This document shows, piece after piece, positions 47,930 through 56,846 of a stretch of DNA of 64,000 nt. Each line of letters starts with the position of its first letter. The first letter of the stretch is position 1. Made by a program: the position numbers and the translations under genes. Below the pieces are notes generated by a model, which saw only the letters and a program-made list of their open reading frames with translations, was not told the DNA's origin and did not search any database. The stretch covers positions 48,547 to 112,546 of the forward strand of contig NZ_JAHBZY010000011.1 of NCBI RefSeq assembly GCF_019635155.1, read 5' to 3'. Origin of the DNA: Nitrosomonas sp. GTDB taxonomy: Bacteria; Pseudomonadota; Gammaproteobacteria; Burkholderiales; Nitrosomonadaceae.

Positions 47930-48472
47930 CTAATACTTGGACGCTAACCCGATATATCGCCCGTTATTGGCTCTGACAATATCATCGCGGCTTGCTTTTG
48001 CCGTAAGTGGTGAAACGCTGTTTCCATCTTTACCCATGCTGTACAAATCGAAATCCGAGTTAATCGGAACCAAGTTGTGATCTTTACGTGCTTTACCCGT
48101 TATTCCTTTTATATTGGGATCGGATAAATTTAGGTATTGATAGGGATTTCCCCATGGATCCAAAAGATTTTGCGCACCAATTTCATTAAGAGAAGGCGGG
48201 AATTTGCCATTGCTGCTCTGATAACTTTCCAAAAGCTGTTCTATGTGCTTGATATCGACTATTGCCTGAATAGCTTTGACTTTATCGATATAGTCGCTGT
48301 AAGTGGGTACCGCAATAGCGGCAAGTACACCGATAATCGCTATGGTCACCAGTAATTCAACGAGCGTGAATGCGCGTTGCGAAAAGAGAATCTCTTGACG
48401 CTTGGTTTGAGAACAGTTGTCGAAAAAATGTTCAACTGAAAATTTTAAGTATCGGATGCTGGAATGCTTCAT
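47930..48472 (-). CDS. GspG-like pseudopilin
   Basis: 180 residues. The prepilin signature is QRAFTLVELLVTIAIIG with Ala instead of the usual Gly before the Phe, which may slow prepilin peptidase. It follows a longish 34-residue leader. The body has the GspG traits DPWGNPYQYL and DLYSMGKDGN, the latter forming the calcium loop of type II secretion major pseudopilins. No other gsp genes are in the window, so it is an orphan. It is co-transcribed with the GGDEF-EAL gene 9 bp downstream. Confidence 0.85.
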   Translation of the reverse strand: MKHSSIRYLKFSVEHFFDNCSQTKRQEILFSQRAFTLVELLVTIAIIGVLAAIAVPTYSDYIDKVKAIQAIVDIKHIEQLLESYQSSNGKFPPSLNEIGAQNLLDPWGNPYQYLNLSDPNIKGITGKARKDHNLVPINSDFDLYSMGKDGNSVSPLTAKASRDDIVRANNGRYIGLASKY

Positions 48473-48952
48473 TTAGAACCTGCAGGGACTTTATCGCTAG
48501 TAGGATCTAATTACGGCTGGATGTAGGAAATCCTGAAGGTTTTTCGTGATGCGCGCATGGTTTGTTGAAAACGGTGACGATTGAGTGGTCGTAAGTCAAG
48601 GGCCGGTAATTGTCAGGTAGCATTAAGGAAAATGGATTTAATAGTTTGATTGATCTGCACGATTTTTATACATATTCGTCTTTCAATCTGCAAAATAAAA
48701 TATCGAAGTAGGACAAATTTAGTACTTTATCAGGACAAATGAAAATTCGAACTGATTGGTTAGAAGATAAACTTAGGACGATATGGAAAAAGGCTTTTTC
48801 CATAGGTAAGTAAGTTATGAATAACGATCAGGCAAAGGGTTTTTCATATGCTATCGGGCGGCCGAATTGATTCGCCGAATTCGAAGTCTATGCAAGATTG
48901 ATGGATGCGATATCCGTCTGGTCAATCATGTTTTGAAAAAATGGGAGTTAAA
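48473..48952. other. Divergent intergenic region with an inverted repeat
   Basis: Between the pseudopilin gene and the lectin-like PEP-CTERM gene. It contains the inverted repeat at 48782-48804. No other gene or RNA is supported. Confidence 0.4.
48782..48804. promoter_or_regulatory. Perfect inverted repeat upstream of the lectin-like gene
   Basis: Ten-base arms TATGGAAAAA and TTTTTCCATA around GGC, about 150 bp upstream of the ATG at 48953. It may be an operator or an attenuator-like hairpin. Confidence 0.35.
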
Positions 48953-49498
48953 ATGAAACTAAAAACAATATTTTTATCGCTGGGATTACTTTCCGCAACC
49001 GGTGCCGTGGCGGCGCCGGTGCAATGGGTTGGAAATGGTCACTGGTATGAATTTGTATCAACTCCGCTCAGCTTCGGCGATGCGGTGGCGGATGCAGCGA
49101 CGCATACCTACCTCGGTTTGGGAGGGCATCTGGTTACTGTTACTTCGGCTGACGAGAATGCCTTTGTACACGGACTCACAGGTGGTGCTGCTGCCTGGTT
49201 GGGTGCCAGCGATGCGGTAGTGGAGGGTGAATGGCGCTGGGTGAGCGGGCCGGAAGCGGGCCAGCTGCTGACATATACCAACTGGGGACCAGGAGAACCT
49301 AACAATGCTGGGAACGAGGATTTTGCAGTTTACAACAATCCATGGGGCGGCGGACTTTGGAACGACCGTCCAGATGCAGGAATTGCCTATATTGTCGAAT
49401 ATAGCGCACCGGTTCCGGAACCTGAGACATATGCTATGTTGCTGGTGGGTTTGGGGATAATCGGTTTTGCCGGTCGCCGGTTAAGAAAAAACAGTTAA
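48953..49498 (+). CDS. C-type-lectin-like PEP-CTERM protein
   Basis: 181 residues. The ATG at 48953 is chosen for GGGAG upstream and the signal peptide that follows (MKLKTIFLSLGLLSATG ... VAA/PVQW). A C-type lectin-like domain covers about 25-150, with the Ca/sugar-site wording GPGEPNNAGNED (EPN) and LWNDRPD (WND). Those triplets are typical of calcium-dependent mannose-type binding. The cysteines of animal lectins are absent. The C-terminus VPEPETYAMLLVGLGIIGFA plus RRLRK is a PEP-CTERM anchor. A surface carbohydrate-binding role is inferred. A strong terminator follows. Confidence 0.85.
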   Translation: MKLKTIFLSLGLLSATGAVAAPVQWVGNGHWYEFVSTPLSFGDAVADAATHTYLGLGGHLVTVTSADENAFVHGLTGGAAAWLGASDAVVEGEWRWVSGPEAGQLLTYTNWGPGEPNNAGNEDFAVYNNPWGGGLWNDRPDAGIAYIVEYSAPVPEPETYAMLLVGLGIIGFAGRRLRKNS

Positions 49499-49511
49499 TT
49501 TTTCTAACTGA

Positions 49512-49546
49512 AAAAAGCCCCGCTGCTTTTGGCAGCGGGGCTTTTT
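49512..49546 (+). terminator. Strong rho-independent terminator
   Basis: Fifteen-base arms AAAAAGCCCCGCTGC and GCAGCGGGGCTTTTT around TTTTG, 13 bases after the lectin-like stop. The A-run/T-run symmetry could serve both strands. Confidence 0.95.
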
Positions 49547-49575
49547 ATTGTCAATGTGAATCAACAGAGCAAAGA

Positions 49576-49603
49576 GGCCGGTTGTAATACTACACAACCG
49601 GCC
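49576..49603 (-). terminator. Hairpin downstream of the copper operon
   Basis: Perfect ten-base arms GGCCGGTTGT/ACAACCGGCC around an 8-base loop, 29 bases past the cupredoxin stop on the minus strand. The U-tract is short, so termination strength is uncertain. Confidence 0.6.
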
Positions 49604-49632
49604 AGTTATCACATCAATCTGGGTTTATTGTC

Positions 49633-50604
49633 TTACGATTTATTTTCCTTGTTACGGCGCAATGGAATTTTACGGATCAAAGGAATACAGAATAATCCAA
49701 GCAGTAGACCAATCAGCATCATGCCATACGTTTGTAGATTATCGTTCGTGAATTGCGTAATTTGTCTGACCATTTTGCTTTGTTCGGCCTTGTCCGAGAG
49801 TGTCGGCAAATTTTCCGCTTCGTAAGTATCGTTGATATTGTAGGGTGTTAATCCTGGAATGCCGGGTATATCCGTGCCGCCATTTCCAACGACCAATTGT
49901 GCTTTCATGCCTTTTTCCATGTGATGGGAAATGTCGCAGTGAACAAGGTAGGTATCATCGCCGCCGGGAACAATAATCGTGCCGGATACTGTTTTGGGAC
50001 CGGTGACTTCCAGGTGAAACATACCGTATTTGTACAGATACTTAGGTAGGCCGTGCATCATGAATTGATGGCGGATATTGTCTTCATTCATGAAATGAAA
50101 CGTGACTTTGGCGCACGGCTTGACACGCCACTCTTGCTGATCGAAAGCGAAGGCTGTTCCGGGGAATTTTGCGGAATATTTTCTGCCGGCGCGGACGGTA
50201 ATTTCCACTTCTTCGGAAATGCTGCGGCAACTGCTCGGTAATGTATCCAGATTTTGCCCCATGATCATGGTGCCTTCATGATCCATGATGTGATCATGAT
50301 CCATGTGGTGATGGTGATGCATGTCGCCGTGATCCATCGCATGGGTATCGTGCGTGGAATGATCAACGTCATGGTCATGCTCATGGTCGCTGTGATCCAT
50401 TTGGGAGTGATCAATTGCGGCACCGCTGTCCTGACTCATGTCGTGACCGCTATGATCATGCGCGTCATGACTCATATCATGTCCACTATGATCGTGCTGA
50501 GCATGATCCTGTTCGCTTGATTCGGTTTGTTGCTGAGCCAATACGCTTGTACTTAAAGTGAAAATACCGGCGATTAAGAAAGTAAGTGTTGTGGTCTTAG
50601 TCAT
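49633..50604 (-). CDS. Membrane-anchored cupredoxin with a long His/Asp-rich segment
   Basis: 323 residues. A signal peptide (ends VLA/QQQ) is followed by a His/Asp/Met-rich stretch to about residue 112 with repeated HDHSGHDM units, a metal-buffering linker. A cupredoxin domain covers about 125-245, with ligand His in NIRHQFMMHG and the type 1 set C-x4-H-x4-M in VHCDISHHMEKGM. A C-terminal membrane helix ends in a basic tail (IRKIPLRRNK). It is a periplasmic blue-copper protein tethered to the inner membrane. It overlaps the oxidase stop by one base (TAATG), so the two are translationally coupled and probably exchange electrons or copper. Confidence 0.88.
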   Translation of the reverse strand: MTKTTTLTFLIAGIFTLSTSVLAQQQTESSEQDHAQHDHSGHDMSHDAHDHSGHDMSQDSGAAIDHSQMDHSDHEHDHDVDHSTHDTHAMDHGDMHHHHHMDHDHIMDHEGTMIMGQNLDTLPSSCRSISEEVEITVRAGRKYSAKFPGTAFAFDQQEWRVKPCAKVTFHFMNEDNIRHQFMMHGLPKYLYKYGMFHLEVTGPKTVSGTIIVPGGDDTYLVHCDISHHMEKGMKAQLVVGNGGTDIPGIPGLTPYNINDTYEAENLPTLSDKAEQSKMVRQITQFTNDNLQTYGMMLIGLLLGLFCIPLIRKIPLRRNKENKS

Positions 50605-52310
50605 TATTGATTACTCCCTTTGGGGCTTTTTAGACGTGAGATCGTTGCAACAGCACCTTGTTTGATTTGTTCCCGCTTGGCGAAAATCAAGTAGATCAGA
50701 AGTCCTGCCAGCAGACCGATGAATGCATAGATCAGTGAGGTTTGCGCCGCAGGCGTCAATCCTTCACGTTCACCCGGTGAGCCAAGGCTTGACCATTCGT
50801 CAAGATCCTGCCAGATCGGGTATCTTCCTTCGTAATATTCCTTGGTGAAATATGCACTTAAGTCAATGCCAAAATGACTGACTTTGGGCATACCGCTGCC
50901 ATTCAAGAAAGATTTATACACGATAGAACTCATGCTGCCGCCCTCGGCCATACCGTTGGTAGTAATTCCTTTTTCACGATGATCGTGAATCAACCAATCG
51001 CCTTCGCCATAACTATGTTTGCCGTCATCAATGGTTTCCAGCTTCAAGTCAAGTCGTTGCGCCGGTGCGATGTCAAACACGTCGCGCATGATTTGCGCCA
51101 CCGGATTATGCTCGACACCATCGTAATGTGTGATCGTGGCATGATGGCCATGTGTATGGACGGCGATTAACTCGCCGCCGCTGTTCAACATGCGTAGCTT
51201 AATCTTTTGATCCTGTTCTACGATGATCAGCGATTCCCTGAGCGTGTACGGGAACGATAAGCCATTCAGCGTATAGTAATCTTCAGTGGAGTCGGTAGCG
51301 TCGTAACGCTGATTCATGTCGCGGGCGATCAATCTGGGGTCGTTGTATTTTTTAATGATATCGCCAAGCTCTTTATCCATGGCGTGATAGTGCAGATCAT
51401 ATTCCTGATCGTATTGCTCTTTAACAGCAACGGATGGGTGACGGACTTGGCCAGCACCAATATTCAGGGTTTGCAGCCAATTATTCGGTCGGTTTTCTTC
51501 GATGACGATCATGCCGCCCAATCCCATGGCAAGATGGGTATGCGTTTGCACGTGGCAGTGATAGAACATGGTACCTGGCTGACGCGCTTGGAATTGATAA
51601 ACACGGCGCTCACCGGGCATCAATTCCCTTTCGCTGGTTTGCGGTACGCCGTCTTGACCGCCATGTTCCCCATGCATGAATGGATGATCGACACCGTGCA
51701 GGTGGATACTATGCGGGAAATAGTGAGTGTTTTCCAGTACGATTTGTACAATATCGCCTACTTCAACGCGGATGACAGGGGAAGGAAGCCGTAACAGCGG
51801 GTTAGCTCTGACGCTCTCGAAATTCTCGGTTGACATGCCACTGGTTTTGGGTGCAAATACCCATGCACCGGGTTGTATCCCGGGCGCAATGTCAAATGTT
51901 GGCACCAATCCTGGGAAATCGGGCGATTTGCCGTTTAATTCCATGATTTCCAGTTTGATGATAATCCGGTCCGGATCGCCATCGCCATCCAGATCGTCGG
52001 TTTTGATGATGGCATCCGGCGACAAGCCGGTCTTCATCAGGGTGTCCATCGAAATGTTATTGGTACCTTTGACCGCAGCTGCAATCCACGCAGGGTTATC
52101 AGGACTGCAACCGGGTGACGCGGCGATTTTCACACCCTCAATTTCCTGCGCTTCACGCCAAGCTGGTGAAATGATCGGATCGCATGGTTCCTCGATGGTT
52201 AATGCCGCTCGATCAACTTTTACGGTTTTGGGCAACTTCAGGGATGCTTGCGCGGTAATTGCTGTCGACATGAAGAAAGTCAATAGGGCAATAAATATAT
52301 GGTTAAGCAT
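50604..52310 (-). CDS. Two-domain multicopper oxidase, type-C-like, C-terminally anchored
   Basis: 568 residues with a signal peptide (ITAQA/SL). Trinuclear-site His pairs are HSIHLHG and YHCHVQTH in the first cupredoxin domain, and AVHTHGHH and IHDHREKG in the second. The first domain carries the full type 1 set C-x4-H-x4-M (HCHVQTHTHLAM). In the second domain the Cys of the usual HCH is Asp (HDH), so that domain lacks type 1 copper. This matches the type C layout known from the N. europaea blue copper oxidase (recollection). A C-terminal helix (about 540-560) anchors it. The substrate is unknown; copper tolerance or nitrogen-oxide chemistry are possibilities. Confidence 0.88.
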   Translation of the reverse strand: MLNHIFIALLTFFMSTAITAQASLKLPKTVKVDRAALTIEEPCDPIISPAWREAQEIEGVKIAASPGCSPDNPAWIAAAVKGTNNISMDTLMKTGLSPDAIIKTDDLDGDGDPDRIIIKLEIMELNGKSPDFPGLVPTFDIAPGIQPGAWVFAPKTSGMSTENFESVRANPLLRLPSPVIRVEVGDIVQIVLENTHYFPHSIHLHGVDHPFMHGEHGGQDGVPQTSERELMPGERRVYQFQARQPGTMFYHCHVQTHTHLAMGLGGMIVIEENRPNNWLQTLNIGAGQVRHPSVAVKEQYDQEYDLHYHAMDKELGDIIKKYNDPRLIARDMNQRYDATDSTEDYYTLNGLSFPYTLRESLIIVEQDQKIKLRMLNSGGELIAVHTHGHHATITHYDGVEHNPVAQIMRDVFDIAPAQRLDLKLETIDDGKHSYGEGDWLIHDHREKGITTNGMAEGGSMSSIVYKSFLNGSGMPKVSHFGIDLSAYFTKEYYEGRYPIWQDLDEWSSLGSPGEREGLTPAAQTSLIYAFIGLLAGLLIYLIFAKREQIKQGAVATISRLKSPKGSNQ

Positions 52311-52597
52311 ATCAACGCACCTTTAGAAATAATCTAATTACAATAAAATAATTAACAAATGGGTTGTGAGATTCTTTAACGAGTTACCAGTTCCAATAGC
52401 CGGGATTTATTGCTAAGGACAATTTTGAAGGGATAAGCTTTGTTCAGTATCGTATTCGCAAGCGGGCAAAACTACGAAGAATTCTTTTCTTCACATGTGC
52501 AACACTTCATCATCCATCATGCTATCGTCATGGGTTATTATACAGAACCCTATTATGCTTTTGTGGTTTTCCATTGGTGAATTGATATTAAATTTTA

Positions 52598-53806
52598 ATG
52601 TCCGAAGAAAATTTTCAGGTGAAGAATCATCATCTTTATATTACTGGAGCTCATTGGGAATGTTTGCATGCAGTCCGGTCAATTCCGAGTAAATACGCAA
52701 CTTCTCTTGGTTGCAGCTTGCTCATATTATTATTGTCCGCTTGTGGAACAAACGACTCAAATCAGCCATCGGTACGCCAAGATTCTGCGATACCGGTAAC
52801 CTATATCAGTGCGCAACCGGTTAATATTCCGGTGAGCCTCGAAACAATCGCACAAGCAGAAGGCGCGAAAGAGATAGAGATCCGTCCGCGGGTAAATGGG
52901 ATTATCCTCAAGCGCCTGTATGCAGAAGGGGCTGCGGTGGAAGCCGGTCAATCACTCTATCTGATTGATCCGGAGCCTTTCCGGAACGCTTTGGCTGAGG
53001 CCAGAGCGGAATTGCGTGAACAAGATGTGCAAGTCATGCGTGCGCGAAGTGAGGAACTGCGTCAACGGCAACTATTGGCGCAGAACTTCGTCAGCCAGCG
53101 GGCTTATGATTTGGCAGCGGCGGATTTGGCGTTAGCGGTGGCTGGCTTGCAAGCGGCGAAAGCTCGTGCCCAGCAAGCGGAGCTTAATTTATCGTATACC
53201 ACTGTCACGGCGCCCATTCAGGGCGTTACGGGCCGATCGCTTTTCTCTGAAGGTGCATTGGTGTCGGCTAATAGCAGCGTGTTGACTACACTGGCGCAAT
53301 TGTCGCCAATCTGGGTGCGATTCAGTTTCTCGGATAATGAATTGACGAAATTCGGCGGGCATTTGCATAGCAACAATGTCCGGAAAGTGGTCATGATTTT
53401 ACCGGATGGTTCCGAGTATCAGCAGGAGGGAACCATTAATTTTGCCGCCAGTAAAATCGATCCGCTGCTGGGTACGCAACAATTGCGCGCTACTTTCGAT
53501 AATACCGATCAACGGATTCTGCCGGGGCAATTTGCTCGTGTCCGTGTGATTGCAGGGGAATCCAGAGCAGTTTTTGTGGTGCCGCAAATTGCAGTATTGA
53601 CTTCCGATCTTGGGCGGTATGTTTATGTAATTGATGAAGCGAATGCGGTTATGCAGCGACCGGTAACCGTAGGGGATTGGATCGGCAAAGATTGGATCAT
53701 TATGGATGGATTGAAATCCGGAGATCGCATTGTAGTTGATAATCTCATCAAATTGGCGCCTGGAAAAAATGTGATTCCGCAGTTACGGGAGAGCGCATCT
53801 TCATAA
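52598..53806 (+). CDS. RND-type membrane fusion protein (lipoprotein), orphan
   Basis: AcrA/MexE-type periplasmic adaptor: lipoyl halves (IEIRPRVNGIILKRLYAEGAAVEAG; TAPIQGVTGRSLFSEGALV), an alpha-hairpin and barrel domains. A lipobox LLSAC/G is present. The true start may be the TTG at 52664, which gives a signal peptide of normal length; the ATG at 52598 would add 22 residues. No RND pump or outer-membrane factor follows, since a terminator and an unrelated lipoprotein lie downstream. It must work with a pump encoded elsewhere. It is divergent from the copper oxidase operon. Confidence 0.88.
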   Translation: MSEENFQVKNHHLYITGAHWECLHAVRSIPSKYATSLGCSLLILLLSACGTNDSNQPSVRQDSAIPVTYISAQPVNIPVSLETIAQAEGAKEIEIRPRVNGIILKRLYAEGAAVEAGQSLYLIDPEPFRNALAEARAELREQDVQVMRARSEELRQRQLLAQNFVSQRAYDLAAADLALAVAGLQAAKARAQQAELNLSYTTVTAPIQGVTGRSLFSEGALVSANSSVLTTLAQLSPIWVRFSFSDNELTKFGGHLHSNNVRKVVMILPDGSEYQQEGTINFAASKIDPLLGTQQLRATFDNTDQRILPGQFARVRVIAGESRAVFVVPQIAVLTSDLGRYVYVIDEANAVMQRPVTVGDWIGKDWIIMDGLKSGDRIVVDNLIKLAPGKNVIPQLRESASS

Positions 53807-53865
53807 CTTATGTTCATGCGCGTGTGGAAGGTTATCAACCAAAATGCCATTATGGTTTGATATAA

Positions 53866-53897
53866 AAACGGCCCCTGATAATAAACAGGAGCCGTTT
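53866..53897. terminator. Bidirectional terminator
   Basis: AAACGGC-c-CCTG pairs with CAGG-a-GCCGTTT around an 8-base loop, between the convergent adaptor and small-lipoprotein genes. A and T runs flank the stem on both sides. Confidence 0.85.
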
Positions 53898-53914
53898 GGA
53901 AATTAATCAGTCTA

Positions 53915-54073
53915 TTATTTCTGACCGGAAGGAGCGCCTAATCTGTCGCCTGATTCATCTTTATACAGGCTAGGCGGATATTGACCCGGTTTACCTTCGC
54001 CAGGTTCTTTGCCGCATGCGGTCAATGTAAATGTAAAAGTTAAGAGAACAGCAGCTAAAAGTATGTATTTCAT
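53915..54073 (-). CDS. Small lipoprotein, 52 aa
   Basis: The start at 54073 follows AAAGGAG and gives MKYILLAAVLLTFTFTLTAC/G, a clear lipoprotein signal. The mature part is about 33 residues, rich in Gly, Pro and charged residues (GKPGQYPPSLYKDESGDRLG). The ACGKEPG start recalls LptM-like small lipoproteins but lacks the full signature. Outer-membrane or periplasmic location; function unknown. Confidence 0.7.
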   Translation of the reverse strand: MKYILLAAVLLTFTFTLTACGKEPGEGKPGQYPPSLYKDESGDRLGAPSGQK

Positions 54074-54528
54074 GAGAATCTCCTTTGTTATTAAAATAAA
54101 AATGTTTATCAACAAATTTAATGTCACGTTGAAACTTCATCAGCTACAAGCCATATCTCCTAAAATCTTCTTCTGTAACCCTGAATGAGTCTTTTTCTAG
54201 TAAAAAGATATTGTCATAGAAAATCATCTGCTTATGCAACCTGTTGATCTCCTAAATTAGAGAGACATGGTTTCAAATCGAATAAGAAAACGACTTATTC
54301 ATATTAAGCATAACATTAAAAAAAAAAGGATGGAATTGTTAATGCATCGGATAACCGTATATTCCTCGTAGAAAATGGGGTGAAATTCGTGGAATTTTGC
54401 GAAGTTGCCGGAGATTTTGTTCACTAAACACCTAATTAGTGATTTATCCTTGGTACTTTGATAAGTGATTGAGTGGACCAAAATTTCATTTACTACATGC
54501 TTCGGGTTACAAAAACTATCGCTTTCTC
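54074..54528. other. Intergenic region, nothing recognised
   Basis: AT-rich stretch between two minus-strand genes, including an A-tract near 54318-54327. It should hold the small lipoprotein's promoter. No RNA gene or hairpin of note. Confidence 0.4.
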
Positions 54529-55830
54529 CTAACCGATTGCTTCCCGGTAAGCGTCAAAGCAGCGTGCGCGTGCGGTAGCGTGGTCCACCATCGGTGCGGG
54601 GTAGGTGAAAGTATGCCAGTCGTGCACCCAGGTTTGGATGTATTCGAAATGTTGATCGAATTTCTCGATTTGCGTGGTCGGATTGAAAATTCTGAAGTAA
54701 GGGGCCGCGTCGGCACCGCAGCCTGCAACCCACTGCCAGTTCCCGATGTTGCTTGCCATGTCATAGTCCAGTAATTGCCGAGCGAAATAAGCCTCACCCC
54801 AGCGCCAGTCGATCAGCAAGTGCTTGCACAGAAAGCTGGCGGTGACCATACGGATGCGGTTGTGCATCGAACCGGTGGCATTGAGCTGGCGCATACCGGC
54901 GTCGACCAACGGGTAACCGGTGGTACCCTCGCACCAGCGTTGGAATTCCGCTGCATCGTTGCGCCATCGGATGCGATCGTATTGCGGTTTGAAGCTTTTA
55001 TATGCTGTTTGCGGAAAATGCCAGAGAATCTGACTGAAGAATTCCCGCCAGATCAGTTCATTGCAAAAGCTATCACTGATATTGAGCGTCTGCTGCACAA
55101 TTTGGCGGATGCTGACGGTACCGAAGCGCAAATGCGGCGCCAACTGAGACGTGCCTTGCCGTGCCGGAAAGTCCCTGTCCGCGGCATAGCGTTGCAGTTT
55201 GCCGATATTGAGCTGATAAGGTGGAACCGAAATTGCAGAACGGATGAAGCCGATATCGGCCAGCGTTACATTGGGGAGTGACGGACGTTTGACGAACCCG
55301 GATAATCGCTCGATGCTCGGATTCATCGCTAATGCAACGTCATTCAGCAACGACCGCCATTTGCGCATATATGGGGTATACACGCTATAAGGATTGCCAT
55401 CTTCCTTGACGACCTCGTTCTTTTCAAACACCACCTGGTCTTTATAACTATAAAACGCCACCGATTGCGTACTGAGCCATTGCCGCACGGCATCGTCGCG
55501 TTCACGTGCATAAGGTTCGTAATCATGGTTGGTGTAAACCGCAGTAACCGGGTATAGATGCAAGATGCGTTCGAGAACCTCCAGTGGCTTGCCATAATAG
55601 ATCGCAAGCGAACGGTCATACTTGTGCTCGAGTTGCGCGCGCAACGCTTGCAGGGTATCGAAAATAAACGTGACGCGTGCGTCGTCTTGGGGTAATCCGG
55701 TCAGGATATTGGTATCAAAAATGAACACCGGTAACACGGCATGTCCGGATGCCAGCGCCTGCGCTAAGCCGGCGTTATCGTGCAACCTTAAATCGCGCCG
55801 GAACCAAAAGACAACGAGCGGTATGGTCAT
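54529..55830 (-). CDS. phrB: Deoxyribodipyrimidine photolyase (class I CPD)
   Basis: 433 residues. It repairs UV-induced cyclobutane pyrimidine dimers using light and reduced FAD. The N-terminal antenna domain (VVFWFRRDLRLHDNAGL) is followed by a FAD-binding domain (ELIWREFFSQILWHFP, DAGMRQLNATGSMHNR, DYDMASNIGNWQWVAG). The tryptophans of the electron-transfer chain appear present. It lies 17 bp downstream of the epimerase gene, with which it is probably co-transcribed. Confidence 0.96.
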   Translation of the reverse strand: MTIPLVVFWFRRDLRLHDNAGLAQALASGHAVLPVFIFDTNILTGLPQDDARVTFIFDTLQALRAQLEHKYDRSLAIYYGKPLEVLERILHLYPVTAVYTNHDYEPYARERDDAVRQWLSTQSVAFYSYKDQVVFEKNEVVKEDGNPYSVYTPYMRKWRSLLNDVALAMNPSIERLSGFVKRPSLPNVTLADIGFIRSAISVPPYQLNIGKLQRYAADRDFPARQGTSQLAPHLRFGTVSIRQIVQQTLNISDSFCNELIWREFFSQILWHFPQTAYKSFKPQYDRIRWRNDAAEFQRWCEGTTGYPLVDAGMRQLNATGSMHNRIRMVTASFLCKHLLIDWRWGEAYFARQLLDYDMASNIGNWQWVAGCGADAAPYFRIFNPTTQIEKFDQHFEYIQTWVHDWHTFTYPAPMVDHATARARCFDAYREAIG

Positions 55831-55847
55831 ACGCTGCGAGAAAGTAA

Positions 55848-56756
55848 TTAATGCTGCCGGTACAAATTGGCTAATGCCGTTGGTAAGTCATGGAATTTGA
55901 ATTGAAAGCCAAATTCTTCCAATAACCGTTTTGGCGCAATGCGATAACTGTTCAATGCTAGCGCCGCCGCTTCGCCTAACGCCAATTTCAGAATAAACGT
56001 CGGTGTCGGGAAAAATGCCGGACGCTGCAACGCTTGACCTAATGCCGCGGTGAATTCCCGATAGCGTACCGGATTGGGCGCCACGGCATTGATCGGGCCT
56101 TGATAACGCGAATCCAGCGCGGCGGCAATGTAAATTGATACGATATCGTCGATGTGTATCCACGGTAGCCATTGCTGGCCGTTGCCGACCGGTCCCCCTA
56201 ATCCCAGCTTGAATAGCGGCAGCAGCTTGCGCAGCATACCGCCATCGCCGAGTACCACACCGGTGCGGATGCTGGCCCGGCGAACGCCGTTGCTTTCGAT
56301 TCTTGCCGCCTCTTGCTCCCAGTCATGGCAAATCGATTGCATGAAACCGAGCTGTTCCGGCACGGCATACGACTCATCGTAGCATTCGTCGCCGATACCG
56401 GGATAAATTCCGATTGCCGAACCGCAGACGAAAGTATGCAAGCTGTCCGGTGCGGCAGCAACCAGTTTGCGGGTGCTAAGGATACGCGAGGCGTAAATTT
56501 CATGCTTGCGTGCTTGGGTCCAACGGCCTTCGCCCAGATTTTCACCCATCAGATTGATGATAATCTGACAATCCTTTATTGCTTCAGAAGGGACATCCTG
56601 CGTGGCATAATCCCAACCGTACGCCGGTACGCCGAGTATTTCACCGGCTCTCCGGGCGTTGCGGCTGAGCACGGTGATGATATGATGCCCCTGCCGCAAG
56701 CGCCGCACCAACTGCCGGCCAATGAATCCCGTTGCGCCTGTGATCAGTATGTTCAT
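55848..56756 (-). CDS. NAD(P)-dependent epimerase of the YfcH/SulA-like family
   Basis: 302 residues. A Rossmann start MNILITGATGFIGRQLVRRL is followed by family wording INLMGENLGEGRWTQARKHEIYASRI, FVCGSAIGIYPG and GPVGNGQQWLPWIHIDDIV. It matches the TIGR01777-type sugar-nucleotide epimerase-like proteins (YfcH), whose substrate is not established. It often neighbours photolyase or DNA-stress genes, as here 17 bp upstream of phrB. Confidence 0.9.
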   Translation of the reverse strand: MNILITGATGFIGRQLVRRLRQGHHIITVLSRNARRAGEILGVPAYGWDYATQDVPSEAIKDCQIIINLMGENLGEGRWTQARKHEIYASRILSTRKLVAAAPDSLHTFVCGSAIGIYPGIGDECYDESYAVPEQLGFMQSICHDWEQEAARIESNGVRRASIRTGVVLGDGGMLRKLLPLFKLGLGGPVGNGQQWLPWIHIDDIVSIYIAAALDSRYQGPINAVAPNPVRYREFTAALGQALQRPAFFPTPTFILKLALGEAAALALNSYRIAPKRLLEEFGFQFKFHDLPTALANLYRQH

Positions 56757-56846
56757 ATCTAATTTTCAGTTATAGGTTAAAGATTATTTCAGGATATACC
56801 CATTTGTCCGGGAATGCCGGTTCCCGTCGGCCGTATCAATAGGCTG

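Noticed and set aside
50254-50520. Plus-strand open frame rich in Met, His and Val
   Set aside because: It is antisense to the His/Asp-rich linker of the cupredoxin, created by its biased codons.
53915-54073. Naming the small lipoprotein LptM (YifL)
   Set aside because: The ACGKEPG start is similar, but the conserved LptM core after the Cys is not present.
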